Assembly: GCF_024323335.1 (NCBI RefSeq) | Contig: NC_066581.1 | Coordinates: forward strand, 343,172,399-343,236,398 | Origin: Lathyrus oleraceus | Lineage: Eukaryota > Streptophyta > Magnoliopsida > Fabales > Fabaceae | Direction: 5' to 3' | DNA length: 64,000 nucleotides | Part shown: piece after piece, positions 37,690-50,268 of the stretch | Position numbering within the stretch: position 1 is the stretch's first letter | Layout of the letters: the number at the start of each line of letters is the position of its first letter | Program-made: the position numbers and the translations under genes | Notes under the pieces: model-generated | Told to the model about the DNA's origin: nothing | What the model saw: the letters and a program-made list of their open reading frames with translations, nothing else | Database searches by the model: none

Positions 37690-40291
37690 GAAAAAATTAG
37701 GGATTTGGCAAGTAACTGCATCCTGACAAGATTTTGTTCTACAGTTGTCACCTGTCAGAGATTCTTGCTCATTCGTCATCAACCAAAGCTTCAAATACAT
37801 CAGACTCAAAATTGGTGGAGAAATGGTCATTATGTTCAATGTAGCCCTTTTCCAATATATATCACCAATTTCAAACTTGTAAAGATCTATGGAGTCTTGC
37901 CATTTGCAGACTACCATTCCATCAAATAAATTTAAGCCTTTTATCCAATCATTTGCACTCTTATTTGTTTCTATTCAATAAACGTTTTGCATGCTCTAAT
38001 TGAGAAAATATCATTGTTTTGAATAAACGAATTTTTCAAAACTTGTTTTAAACAAAGTGAACATTCACAATGACGAAAGGATACTTAGGAGATCCTCAGT
38101 GCTCTCCCAAGGATGGTATGATCTCCAACAGGGTAAGACATTTGTTCATATTCCTGGCATGACTGTATCTTCTTCCACCGGAGTCTTTTGTGGTTTTTCC
38201 ATTGGGTGGAATGTTTGGTGAGATATTCACCACTCTTCCCTTCAGCAGAGTAGTGATCTTTCCTCCTCAGCAGAAGTGATCTCTTTGGCGAGCACGGTAC
38301 TTGGTGGTTGATCCCCAGAATCCCTTTATCCCTTGGATGGATTCCCCAATAGAGTTGCTTATGTGGCGGATTTTATCTATGCAATGACTCCTGTCCCCAG
38401 CTGGAATGACTGATGATTGTCCCCTGCAGGGATTTTTGCTTCCTGGCTTCCTCTCTTGAGATGTAGTACCGACTGTTTGTGTGCTTATTCCTTGGATCTG
38501 TTTGTGTTAGAAATGTCTGTTTGTCAACATTCATCATACATAAACCACGCATGTGTGCATATAATTTTCAAACATTCAGATATTCATATTGCATTCTTTG
38601 CCATATATCTTTGTTTGTTATCCCCTGCTAGTTGGTAATACATTTCCCAAGCAGATGTCGGCGTCTGATCCCTCAATATAGAGTCATCCCATTAAGCAGA
38701 AAGTGTTTATCTTTCCTTCCGCACTCCCCACCGAGTTATATCCTCGTGGATGATGGTTGTTCCCGTTCCTTCCCAACATATATATTGGGATGGGTTTCCC
38801 TATTGAGTTATATCCTCAGTAGGACGAGTCTTGATTCAGCGTGCCTCTTTAGTTTGATCCTAAATTGGCCTCTTATGACTGTTTCCTTTGCTTCCCCGTG
38901 GTATAAATGAATAATTGCTCAGTAATTAGTGATCATTCATCTTATCCTCGACGGAGTCTGTGGTTCTCTACCCTTATACCGGTAGTTGCAAACCCTATTT
39001 TCTCCCCTTTGCAGAGTTAACCTTTTGTTCATCCTAATCGATGACGGTTACTCTTCCGTGACTTTCTATCCAGTATCCGGTAGATGTAATCCCCTCCTTG
39101 ACGGTTATCATTATCCAATATTCGGTGTTGATATTCCCTCATTTTCTTGGATAATTGCTCTGATTAGGCAATATATCCCCAGCGAGTCATCTTTCATGTA
39201 CCGATTGCCGGTAATGTTTGTTGCTCCCCCTGATTGGTCATCATTATATACCTAGTTTCGGTATCCTGATGCCTTTCTCTCTCGGTCGATTCATCCTTTA
39301 TTAACCCAGTAACCGGTTGTGGATAATCTTCCATGCGAGTATATTATCTACGTTCTGACGGTAATAGATAATATATCTCATGTACTCTTTGGTTGAAGCC
39401 TTTTGTTCTTCCCCAGTCGAGTAAGATTCGTATCCTTGTTTTGGAATCGAATGTCCATCCCATAATTGAGTTTGCCATTTTGCCCTCTTTTGGATGATGA
39501 GTGTTTTGGGAATATTCCCCAATTCAGGCTTTGGTTGATCACCTATTATATGCCCAGTAACCGACATCCCTGGTGTCCCCTCCTTTTGCTCCCTATCATG
39601 ACTTTTTGTCCCCTGTGGAGTCAGATTCCCTGAGTTGAAATATACCTTTTTAGGTCTTTCTCAGATGATTTGGTTGATGGATATCTCTCACCCTTATACC
39701 GGTCTTAGATATTCATTCTTCCCGAGCGTGTTATTCTCTCACCCTTATACCGGTGTTCAGATCATACGTCTCTTTGAGCTTATTACCCAGTAACCGGTAA
39801 TACCTCATCCCGTTGCTTCCCCATGAGAGTTCTGTTGGGATCTTCCTCTGCTGAGTCCTTAGTGGACATCCTCCACCTGAGTCCGGATTTTATCCGAAGT
39901 ATCCGTTGCGAATAATTTTTTGGCTGTATTGGCATATTCCCCAATACATGCATCTTCGAGTCAGCTCGAGTCCTTCCATTGATTTATTTCATAGATTCTC
40001 TCCGTGTCTCTCAGCAAGTTTCAAGTCGTGGCCTGCTCACGCATTTCTATCCTTTTAATCCCCGACGGAGTCTCTGTTCCATTTATGAGTGTGTTACTCC
40101 AGTGGATTTTCAATTGTTCCTGGTCTCTTTCTTTCTTTGCGGACACATATCCCCGCAGAGTATTACCATTTGCATGCATTCGCATCATGAGGTCTCTTAG
40201 GGACCAAAATTTGTCTCTTTGTTATTATTTAAGCCCATTCTACCCCGTCGAGATGAAGATTTTAACCTTCACTTCTCCGGCCAGAATGACC

Positions 40292-40306
40292 TTAAATAGG
40301 GGCATC
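40292..40306 (+). promoter_or_regulatory. Ogre polypurine tract region
   Basis: TTAAATAGGGGCATC immediately precedes the 3' LTR. The purine-rich AAATAGGGG is the likely plus-strand primer. It is followed by CATC before the LTR start, an unusual gap. Confidence 0.5.
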
Positions 40307-43300
40307 TATAAGACCCCAATTTTGTCCCTAAGATCCCTCATGGCATCATAACATTGCACTTGCATTACCTCAAGGATCATTAGCATCTTGGTTCCCTTTG
40401 CCTTTGGGTGGGACCTCTTGTGAGTGATTTGATATCACCAAGCATGCTTGAATTTTATATCATTGCTTTTCTCATTTTGTTTACTAACCAAAAGCACAAA
40501 AATATGTCACTAACATCTTTTGTTTGTAGCTTGAGCAATCACAAGGTCAAGAGCTTCAAAGAGATCCTTTGTGCAGAGATATGGTCAAATGAAGATGAAA
40601 GCAAGCATGGTAATGGTTCCCAAAGCTCTCATCCGTCAAATGTGTCTCCCTAACATCTCAATTCATTATTTTGATCAAGGCAAGTCAAAGGGTTTGAGGT
40701 TTGTGTCCCAAAGGAACCCTAATTCATCTGTGCACCATAATGCCTTGCTCATGAAGCAACCTCAGCCCATGGTCAAATGCAATCAAGGGAAGTTCTTTAA
40801 TTCATCATTTCATTCATATTTGAACTTATTTGAGTGTCCTCAATCATCAATTCATCAAGATATGAGTCATGGACTTGAGAAGTTGATCAGTCAATTCATT
40901 TGACTATTTTGAAATGCACTGAGGCCTAACGTTTTATGTGTTGGTCAAATGGAGATGATTCCAAAATAAAAAATGTTATTAAGGACAATATGAACAACTT
41001 TCATGTTCATCAAAAATTGATTTGAAGCTTGGAAGGCCATCTCCCATTCCAATACGTTATAAGTCATTTTGACTGAAACCCTAATTTTGGGTCAACTTCC
41101 CAAGGACATAACTCATTCATTTTTCATGATTTTGAGATGGGATCAAATGCATTGGAAATATTCGGATGTCTACTTCAAATGTTATGTTAAACAAAATATC
41201 AAAATATCAAAGGAAATACATGTGATAATGCAAGACATTATAGGTCATTTTGGGCCAAATGCATTAAAAGGCAAAAAAGTCCAACTTCAAGTGCCCATAA
41301 ATCTTTCATCAAAAATCCAAATGATGCAAAATTTAAGTCCATTTTGATTTTCTTGAAAAGATATACAACTTTGATGTTGGAGGTTTTTTATTTGGGGCTT
41401 GCATCATCAAAACAGAAGGGCTTGAACATTGGCCAAATTTAGAAACTTTGCCTTTACATGTTTTGCACCTTGCACTTTAAACTCCAATTTCCCCAATTTC
41501 CACACTTCAAATGGATTTTTGCCCAACATAACAATTGTTCCTTACATCAAAACCTTTCCAACAATTAGTCATATGATTATGTTTGGATTTGGCAATTGGT
41601 ATTTTTGAAGAGGGGAAGTTTTTGGTTCAATTATGCATAGCATGGTGAAACTTCATATGCAAGCAATTGGAGTGCAAACCACACGTCCAAACCTTCTCCA
41701 AATCATTTCAGCATCCATTTGCATTGGCTTTTGGGCCCTCCATGCGTCTGTACAGGCCCATGCATGGAGGCCTTCAATTTTCATGCACACGAAATTCACC
41801 TTGCTTGCATCAGGTTTTGCTATAAATAGAGGTGCATACCTCCATCATAAACCAACCTAAAGGCGCTTGAAACCCTGCTGAAGTGATTCCCCAACCTCAC
41901 CAAAGAAGCTATTTCAATTTTTCTTCAAATTTTTCAGATCCAAAATTCAACTACATCTAGTTGAATCCTTGGATCTAAAGCTTCTAAACCTTCATCCTTC
42001 AGCTCATTGATCTTCAGTTTTGGCAAAGAAAGCAAGGAACCGAGCTCAAGTTTCCAGAAATCAAGGTTGTTATGCAACTGGTTTTTTCTTCGAAACTCAT
42101 TAAGTATTGATCTATTTGATTGGATATTATGTTGGCTGAAGTCCTCTCCATAGAGGCATCATTGTTGTGCATTAAATTTTCAAAATCTAACAAGTTCATG
42201 ATGAACACCACAGAACTTCCATCTCTGATTTCTCTCAATATAGAGATCTAGAGTGGAATTGAGTGGCACAGGGATGATGTACATCATCCCAGCTTTCCAA
42301 AGATGTATGGATCGCGTATTTTGGTTAAGATTTGGTTGTCTGCAATTTTGGCCGGAAAACACAAGCTCACCGAAGAAGAAGGTGGCTCCGGTGGCCGTCC
42401 CATTGCCAGTTTGAATGTGGATCGTTGGATTGAGTTTTCCAGATCTAATCCTGGCCCTCGCTTGTTATGACTTTCATTTATTCAATATGTTGCGCATGGA
42501 CTTGGACTTATGGTGGAAGCGCGCATCTGGAGCGCATGATCTGCCAGCTCAATTAATGAGCTCAGATCTGACGCTCCTAGTTTTTTTGAATTTCCAATTT
42601 TCTGATTTAATTTCTTTTATTCCAATAATTTTCAAAAATTCATATCTCTTTTATTATTGGTCCAAAAATTATGGGACCAATTGCATTCTTCTCCAAATAA
42701 TTTCTAGTTTCTAATTTTGATTTTTAATATTTTTTATTTCATCATTTGATATTTTTTTGTGAATTTTCTCTTTTCTGGTTATTTTTAATTCATTTTAAAT
42801 AGTTTTTGATATTCAAAAAATACAAAAATATTTTCCTAACCTATATGAATGATGATGGATCTATGAAAAATATTCTCATCAATTTTTTAATTGATTTGAG
42901 ATTTATTTGAGATTTTAGTTCAATTAGGTTATTTTTATTCATTTTTAATTGATTAAAAATAGTTTCTGACTTTTAAAAATGCTGAATTTTTTTGTCAAAC
43001 TTTGTTTGACCTTGTTGAACTTAGGATAAATCACTTGGACCTTTCAAGGTTGATTTGAAGTGATTTTGAAATTTGACCTATCTTTTATTTTTAATTCAAG
43101 TTTATTTTAATATTAAAAATGCCAAAAATATTTTGTTTATTGTTTGATCTCCAATCTTCATCTCACTTCTGATTTTTTATTGTTTGACTTTGACCTTCAA
43201 TATCAATTGGCCAATACACATGGATTGGTACATTTTATTTGACCTTATGCATTTTGATCTTTCCATTTCCTTATCCATTCTTCATCTTCTTCTTATTCTT

Positions 43301-45202
43301 CTTCTCTGTTTTTGATCAATGAGTTGAAGGTTGATAAGTTAGCATTGATTAGGGAGACTTAACCTTCCTTGATTCAAATCTAATTCATCTTGATCAATTG
43401 ATCAAATGAACGTCTTTGCATTAAAGATAGGTTGTTTTCTAAATCATGCAAAAGACTTAAACCAATACAAGATCAATTCTCTTTTCCTTTTTGGCATGGC
43501 AAGTTGTTGGAACTTGGTTCACTAATCAAGACTTCTAACTTGTGTTGTTGCCTACATTATTATTGACCGGCCTCAGATAGTTGTGACTTCTACATAAGTC
43601 CAATTACGATTGCTTAACATAGCGCTAAATTTGCCTTATGGCACACTAATTACTAACACTAACCATTAACAATTAACATTTACTTTTTGCTCTTTACTTT
43701 TATGAAATTTACTATTCTTGCACATATTATCCATTTGCTTTTCTCTTTGCTCACTTGAGCACATGTTTATGTTAATGCCATTTGCCTTTTGCTCACTTGA
43801 GCACATAACTGTGTATATACTATTGTGCTTGTGTTTTTGTTTTGATTGTTGTGGACCAAATGCAAAGAAGTGGACTTAGATCTTAGGATTTTTCCCTATG
43901 CAAAGAATGGAGAAATGGACTTAGTTTCTAGGACATTCCCTATGCAAAATTGGAGCAAAAGGATCTTAATGATGAATATGGGCCAAGGCTCTAAACTCAC
44001 TATTGTCCATTCTTGATTTGTTTCATAAAAATCCTTGATGTGTGTGTTCTTGTGCTAGGGGTTCCCACTTGAGCTTAATTGAAGAACCATTACCATGAGC
44101 TCCCAAGAGAGAGAGAGAGATCCAAGATGCATTGAGAAGTTTTCTTCCAAGTTCACCTTGATTGTTGATTGCTTGAGTTTATGCTTTGTGTGTTTGCTTA
44201 TTCCAAAGGATGAGAGCTACTTGGATCATCAATATGATCCCAAGAGAGGAACTCCATTGTGGTTTTGTTTCTTTATCCCTTACCTTTTTGCTTTACTTAG
44301 GACTTAGCCCTTCTTCTTCTTCCCTCCACTCTAACCCAAGCCAAGACTTTTGTGCAAACACTTAACATTTGTTTTCAAACATTAGAAACCTAAGCCTTAT
44401 GCTTTTGATTTTCAAACTCTCTTTTCATAACACTTATTTTGAATTGAATCTTTAAGTCAACTTTGACCATTTTGTATATACTTCTAATTGGTAAATATAA
44501 CCCATCAAAATGTCTTTTTGTGGTTCCAATGGCCACTTCTTTAATCAAATTTTTTCATAACCTTTAGCTATTAGGTTTGAGTTATCTTTGTGGTAGATGT
44601 AATACTCACCTATATCCTTAGTGATGGACAATGAGTCTTCCATGCTTATTATAGGGTTAACCTCTCACTAGCATGTTGAAGCTATCCTCACGTGGTGGAT
44701 TTGTGGTTTTAGGTTAAGTTTTCTCCCTTTGATAACAAAAGACCTTAAGGCTTTTGGACCAATCAATTCACCAACCTGTTTTGAGATTTTTACCTCGAAC
44801 TACGAGGTTTTGATCCTAATCTTTTTTTAGATGGTACGTAGGCAATGGGTTTATCCATCCAAACACAAAAATATAAATAAACTTGTATATTCTCTTCTCA
44901 TCTCTTCAATCATGTTTGCACAAACAAAATTTTCACAAAAGACAACAACCTTTACAACAAGTGTGAAAAGGGCTCCCTAGGAGTACCTAGGATGTTTTGG
45001 GTGCCTAACACCTTCCCATTACATAACCAACCCCCTTACCCAGATCTCTGTTTCTCTTTTACTAGTTTTTGTTAAAACTTTTAGGTTTTTGTTCGCTTTC
45101 TAACCATTCCTTTGGATAAATAGAAGTGCGGTGGCGACTCGACTTGTATGATTTACCTTGGATTTAGTCAATATCTCTAATGGTAACGAATACCCCGCTA
45201 CA
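40307..45202 (+). repeat. Ogre 3' LTR (4896 bp)
   Basis: It starts TATAAGACCCC, where the terminal TG has become TA, and ends CCCCGCTACA. It retains about 290 bp (roughly 41291-41592) that the 5' LTR has lost. TATA box at 41821-41828. Otherwise it differs from the 5' LTR at only scattered positions. Confidence 0.95.
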
Positions 45203-45207
45203 GCATC

Positions 45208-46231
45208 CTGAGTCCAAGTACCAATGGTTCTTGAATTTCTCTTCTTCTCTTGTTGTAACCATCAACAACATCTCTTCTTCTTCGTGTTTCGCCAACTTTG
45301 CATAAGTTTCTTGATTCTTCTTCTTTTCTGGACAATCACTAGAATAGTGACCATATCTTTAACAATTGTAATACTGAATGTGACTCTTGTCTGGCTTTTG
45401 ACCACCACCTATTCCTCTACCTGCAACACCACCTCTTTGGTTGTCTTGATTCTAGGGTTTTCTCTGATTCGACCAGCTTCCATCTTGCTGATTTCGACCA
45501 GTCAAATTATTGTAACCTCCTCTTCCTTTGTTTCCATTCAAGCTACCTTTGCATTTCCTTTCTTTTGCTGATTGAGCCTGCAAAGCCATATCACTCTTCG
45601 ACTTTCCTGCATCTCTTTCAGCCATTCTTTGTTCATGAGATTCAAGCGTCCCTTGAAGCTCTTCCTTTTTCAATTTTGACAAATCTTTCGATTCTTCTAT
45701 GGCTACTACCACGTGGTCGAACTTTGGAGCCAAAGACCTCGAGATCTTTCCAACAACAGATCTTGATGTCAACACTTCTCCACATACCTTGATTTGATTC
45801 ACCAGTTTCGTAACTTTGGAGAAGAAATCAGTTATGCTTTCATTGTCTTCCATCTGAAGCAATTCACACGTCCTTTTGTGAGTTTATAACCTCACCCCTT
45901 TCACCTTCTCTGCGCCTCCAAACGATTTCTCCAGAATTTCCCATGCTTCTTTCGCTGACTCTGCATCACTAACCTTTTCAAAGTTATCTGTATCAACATA
46001 TTGATGGATTATAAATAGAGCTTTATAATCTTTCTTCTTCAATTCTTTATGTGAAACCTTTTCTTGATCCGTCACCGCTTCTGCAAGCATTGCTACTCCT
46101 TCCTTCACAATATCCCAAATATCTTGATAACAAAATACAATCTTTATCTGCTTTCACCAATTCTCATAATTGTTGTTCTCGAGAATCAGAAGATTTATTG
46201 GAAAATGTCTGTTTGGATGATTCGTTGCCAT
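45208..46231 (-). pseudogene. Copia B gag relic
   Basis: The minus-strand ATG at 46231 starts gag (M-A-T-N-H-P-N). A stop falls in the N-E-N-W region near 46155, and more stops near 45880 and 45355. The UBN2 capsid domain is visible: A-K-E-A-W-E-I-L-E-K-S-F-G-G near 45930, then L-L-Q-M-E-D-N-E-S-I-T-D-F-F near 45850. The zinc knuckle (about 45330-45370) has lost its first Cys (Tyr) and carries a stop, but keeps G-H-Y-S-S-D-C. The frame runs up to the protease active-site D-S-G at 45208-45220, where Ogre inserted. Confidence 0.88.
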
Positions 46232-46266
46232 GGTGATTTTCTTCCCACAAGTCGATGGAAACTGGA

Positions 46267-46279
46267 GCTCTTTATAACA
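46267..46279 (-). promoter_or_regulatory. Copia B primer binding site, degenerate
   Basis: On the minus strand TGTTATAAAGAGC follows the 5' LTR by two bases. It resembles the initiator-Met PBS of copia elements (TGGTATCAGAGC) with substitutions and one extra base. Confidence 0.5.
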
Positions 46280-46281
46280 GA

Positions 46282-46757
46282 TGTTGGAAATCCCCCAAAA
46301 CCTATGGAGAATTTCAATCAATCTTGATGAACAAGATTGTTATCACCCACACAATAGTAATAAAAAGAAAAAACAATGGAGAACGTAATAGTGTAAAGAA
46401 TGATGAAGGAGAAGAAGAATTAAAATTCTGTAGAGTTTCTCTCTGCCCACAAACTGTGGAAAACTTCTTATTCACTTTGCATCTGCAAAATACTGTGAAT
46501 ACAATATTATGAATGCTTTATTCACTTTATTACAAAAATAAGGATTACTCCCTCTATTTATAGATTTAAGTTAACTTGGACCTCAAGCTAAAGCCCAAAA
46601 TAGCTAACACTACTAAAATAGGCCTAAGTCAAAATCATATACGAACCAACATGCTTCGACACTTTGACACACTAACACAACTCAACACACTAGGTAGTTC
46701 AACACTTCCTTGCTCTGTCGAGTAACCTGCTTCGACACAAGGAATTACAATTCAACA
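46282..46757 (-). repeat. Copia B 5' LTR (476 bp)
   Basis: Right-hand copy, matching 19786-20273 with scattered substitutions and small indels. It contains CTCTATTTATAGATTT near 46552, whose complement holds a TATAAATAG promoter-like element in element orientation. The left LTR has CTACTTATAGATTT at the same place. Confidence 0.92.
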
Positions 46758-46762
46758 ATATT

Positions 46763-47441
46763 GACCAAAATTGATGTTTAGTAGTTTACATGTGAAGATT
46801 TGAACAAATATAAGTACTTTAGAGGATGATGTTCTAGATTCTATAGGATAAACCTACAATGCTCTACTAAAATGGTCTTCCTGTTTTAGGATATGCTAAG
46901 GTCACCATTATTTGAACACATGTCACTTCGATTTATTTCCTTTATATCAACAGTAATTCTCATTAGGCATCAAAGTTATACAGTCTAGTTACGAAGTAGA
47001 TATTTATTTTTTCAAGTCACTTAACTTGTACTTCAGATATAACCTATGCCAGAGTGTTATATTATGATGTGGAGAATCTTAAGTTTTGTTTTGTTTCCTA
47101 CAATTAGGTTTTTTCACATTTTTTGTTAATGCATATCTTGAAATCATGAATCAAGGACATTGAAATAACCTATAAAATAATTTCATGGACTATTATTTGG
47201 ACCCGATCAAGTCTAGTAGGGGTTAAGTGATTGTATATTGTATTTATCCTTAACGACAGTTAAAATTGTTGCTACACCACTAACGATGGTTTGCACGACG
47301 ATTATGAGACTGTTGCAAACAAGGTTTGCAACACCAACATTTAAGTCGGTATTTAAACTATCACAATGTTAGTTTCACGACGGTTTGAATAACCGCAAAA
47401 TGCTTACAAAACCGTTGCAAAATGTGTTTTTTCTTGTAGTG
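46763..47441. other. CACTA right arm
   Basis: No gene. The last 200 bp carry the subterminal repeats and terminal TTTTTTCTTGTAGTG of the CACTA element. The rest is AT-rich and unassigned. Confidence 0.5.
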
Positions 47442-49614
47442 ATTGTACCATACGATGTTCCATATAGCATTTAAGTACATTGAACCTTATGAGGTATCAT
47501 GTTTCTCTAATTAATGCTAGTCCATTCCAAGATCGCACAATCGAATAAGCTCCACTTATTTATTTGTCTCCCAATAATTTTTCTTTATATGTGTAACCCT
47601 GTAGGTTTTAGTGAGGTTGGAAATTATATAAAAACATACATTTAATATAATAAAAAGTAAGAAACATCTAGCAACACATCAGTGTTGTCAAAGTCACGAA
47701 AATGTCATGTGATTTAACAAAACATTCATGTGATAATGTTTATGTGTATAATTACATGTTTTCCCTTATGTATATATTGAGCACAAGACATTCCGTGTAA
47801 CTTTTGTCTAGTTCAACATTGGGCCCTAAGATATTTATCCTGCTATGTAGGATGAAAAAATTTCATCTAGGTCACTCATGTCACTCAATATGATTTGTGC
47901 AGTATCCATCAACCATCTTTATGGTCATTCTGTTACTGACAATCTTTGGTTGACAATAAAATACTCGACTACACATCTAGGGTCCGTACTGGTTTTAGAT
48001 CGAAGGGTGGTAATATCATCACGAGAATAACTTATGATATTTGCATAACATTCTATATAGTATTCTCAAAGTGAGTCTATCTAGTATAAATAATACTCAT
48101 AATATTCACACATTTGCGAATATTTGATAATTTTTTATCCATCATCCATGCGATATGATCATCAGTCTATCTACATGATAGTCTAATTTTTTTTTGTTAT
48201 CCCACTTTACAATAAAACTTTATTACAAATACTTTAATAATGGTGTCCTTGTGTTTAATGAGATCTCATAATTAAATCATTTTTAATATTTCATTAAACA
48301 GACTAACTATTCTAAAGACTTTATTCTTTTAAAAAAATAAACATAATAAAGAAATTTCTTCTTGTTATTAATGGATAAATTTTGACTTAGAATGTGCATA
48401 GGTGAACCAAATATTTGGTGGGTCCAATACATTTTGGATAATGTTGAAACAATCATTGTGATGTGATCATATTTTCAAAAATTTAGAGTTTGAGGCATAA
48501 GATTTGAAGTTGAAAGTCAAAGAGGATATGGAAATGATATGATCCATGCTTTGCTTGGTAAGAGTTGAGAAAGAGATAATCTAATAGTTGTTAATCCAAT
48601 GCTTATTACAAATCACTATGTCTAGATTTTCTCAATATAATAAATGTGTTGTTTGACATTCCATCATAATCTTAACATCTATCTAGTAACTAAGGTAAAT
48701 TGTCTTTTTTAAAGTTTTTTTTGTGAACAATATTTGAGAGTACATGTAAAGTTTGAAGCAATAACAAATCAAATAATTAAGTACCAGAAGGAAGAGAGTT
48801 GTTACATCTCCGATTAAAAACTTAAGATATTAGATATATAAGTCATATCTCTTATATATCTAACACTTAACCACTCACATTTTAACCTAATAATCTAATT
48901 CATGAGTATTGATTTTCGATATTATATAATTATATAATAGGATTAACATAAAATTCAGCTCTCACTTTCCATTAAATAGAATTAACACAATACCATGTGT
49001 TAAACCGTTTAGGAAAGCTTAAAAGCAAAAACATGTCAATACTTCATGATTACAAGAGAGGAGATACCACATCTCTATTCAAAATTTTATTAATTTAAAT
49101 ATGAGTCTCTCTTATATACCTAAGATTATACAATGTATCTATTTATTGTTTCAAATTTAACCACTCGTATTTAGATTCTACACAAATGAGTCTCATTTGA
49201 TATATGGTGAGTCAATGCTTAAAAAAACATTTGATTAATAAGTAAAAACTTATAGTATTATCATTCATCTTAGCAACTGAACAAACATGGATGGCTCTAA
49301 ACTTAAATTAAAGTTGATGGTGTAAGTTCACGGTTAACAACATGAATTACTTATCCACCTTACAATTGCCTTCATTTTAATACTAAGCAAGCAACATAAA
49401 GGTTCCCACGAATCATTGCATATGCCATTAAAAAGAGGTGCAGGCGCTAGCGGATTTTAAGCTGGAAAAGTTAATCAAATTAGAAAAGCGAACTTACTCA
49501 TATTGTGGCAAAAACGTGAACACACAAACACACTTAGAGAGACAGTGCAATTATAAAGCAGATGGATATAGTTAGTATATATACGAGTAATTCAAATCTC
49601 CATTGTGACTAAAG
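47442..49614. other. AT-rich intergenic DNA, no gene seen
   Basis: No supported open frame. Around 48795-48960 and 49055-49190 lie two diverged stretches with TCTCTTATATA and TTAACCACTC motifs, reminiscent of small LTR (TRIM-like) remnants. A match to the first also lies at 9940-9975. Confidence 0.45.
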
Positions 49615-50265
49615 TGTTGGTTTAAGCCCATTTTCTATATGGGAAAAGATTTAAATATGATTAATTAATTTATCTTATTTATTTAAGTCGAGAGAATTAA
49701 TTTATGATTGAGAGATAGAAAAAAAATAAAGATTCAAAAGAGAGAAGAGAGGAGAGAAACTCATTCTCTTTTTTCTTCAACCAGTCTTACTAAATTGACG
49801 ATTCCCGAATTGTTAACTGTCAGATTAAGCTTAAATTTTGAGGGCAAATTTGTAATATATGTATTTAACTTTTGACTGTTCAGAATTTCAATACAACGTC
49901 TGAGCTAGGAGATATCTACTTCGCACTGAAGCTGTAGATATAAGAAGATTTTCAGTTTTTTTATTCTTATTTGTAAACTATTTTGCTTTATGATTTGCGG
50001 TTGTTAGCACTAGCTTGTGAATCACTTTAAGACTCTCTTGTACCCTTAAATTGCTTAGTGGAGCTATTTATTTGGTCTGGGCGATTCGTGGTTTTTACTA
50101 TCATACTGAAGGGTTTTCCACGTTAAAAATATCAGTGTTCTTTTGTGTGTTTATTTGTTCGATTTGACATCTTATATTTGTTGTTGATCTTCAAGGTTCC
50201 TACAAGTGTGAGGAATTTTATATTCGCCGCGTATTGGTCTATTATTGTGTCTTAATTTCCCATCA
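49615..50265 (+). repeat. Copia C 5' LTR (Tnt1-like), about 651 bp
   Basis: It starts TGTTGGTTTAAGCCC and ends TTTCCCATCA, as in Tnt1-like LTRs, directly before a copia PBS. The 3' LTR would lie beyond the window, so the left border rests on sequence type and the TG start only. Confidence 0.65.
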
Positions 50266-50268
50266 GAG

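Larger units (their letters stand above)
37518..40306 (+). other. Ogre 3' noncoding tail
   Basis: About 2.8 kb without a convincing gene. It opens with three hairpin units (37539-37689). From about 38100 it is filled with diverged short repeats of the form CCCC(N1-4)GAGT together with ACCCTTATACCGGT (38970, 39687 and 39740) and CCCAGTAACCGGT (39305, 39554 and 39786). Long 3' tails are typical of Ogre. Confidence 0.75.
23233..45202 (+). mobile_element. Ogre (Tat lineage, Ty3-gypsy) retrotransposon, 21,970 bp
   Basis: It has LTRs of 4608 and 4896 bp, a PBS directly after the 5' LTR, ORF1, gag, protease, intron, RT, RNase H, an additional archaeal-type RNase H, integrase, a long noncoding tail and the 3' LTR. 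The target duplication GCATC lies at 23228-23232 and 45203-45207. Joining the flanks through one GCATC restores the copia B protease frame exactly, which proves the borders. ORF1, the intron and the giant size are hallmarks of legume Ogre elements. In-frame stops in ORF1, gag and pol (29814, 31734, 34317, 34380) suggest it is now non-autonomous, but the LTRs are still closely similar, so the insertion is fairly young. Confidence 0.96.
19786..46757 (-). mobile_element. Ty1-copia element B (minus strand), split by Ogre
   Basis: Near-identical LTRs at 19786-20273 and 46282-46757 run TGTTGGAAATCCC...ATTCAACA as read on the plus strand. They are flanked by the perfect 5-bp duplication ATATT (19781-19785 and 46758-46762). 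Without the 21,970-bp Ogre and its 5-bp duplication the element is 4997 bp, the usual size for a plant copia element. Domain order on the minus strand is gag, protease, integrase, RT, RNase H, as expected of Pseudoviridae-type retrotransposons. The coding region is broken many times, so it was old when Ogre inserted or has decayed since. Confidence 0.93.
10462..47441. mobile_element. CACTA-type DNA transposon hosting the central nest
   Basis: The left end reads CACTATAAGAAA at 10462. The right end is the complement of CACTACAAGAAA, finishing at 47441. Both ends carry subterminal repeats built on TTTTGCGAC/TTTTGCAACGG and ACGAC, as in En/Spm-like elements. The 3-bp flanks are ACC on the left and ATT on the right. 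They do not match, although two C-to-T changes would reconcile them. No transposase (TNP2-type) is recognisable in the remaining arms (10462-12402, 18488-19785, 46763-47441), so it is non-autonomous or gutted. All retroelements between the ends would be later insertions. Confidence 0.55.

Noticed and set aside
10459..47444. 3-bp target duplication of the CACTA element
   Set aside because: Flanks are ACC and ATT. Reconciling them needs two C-to-T changes, so I do not count it as evidence.
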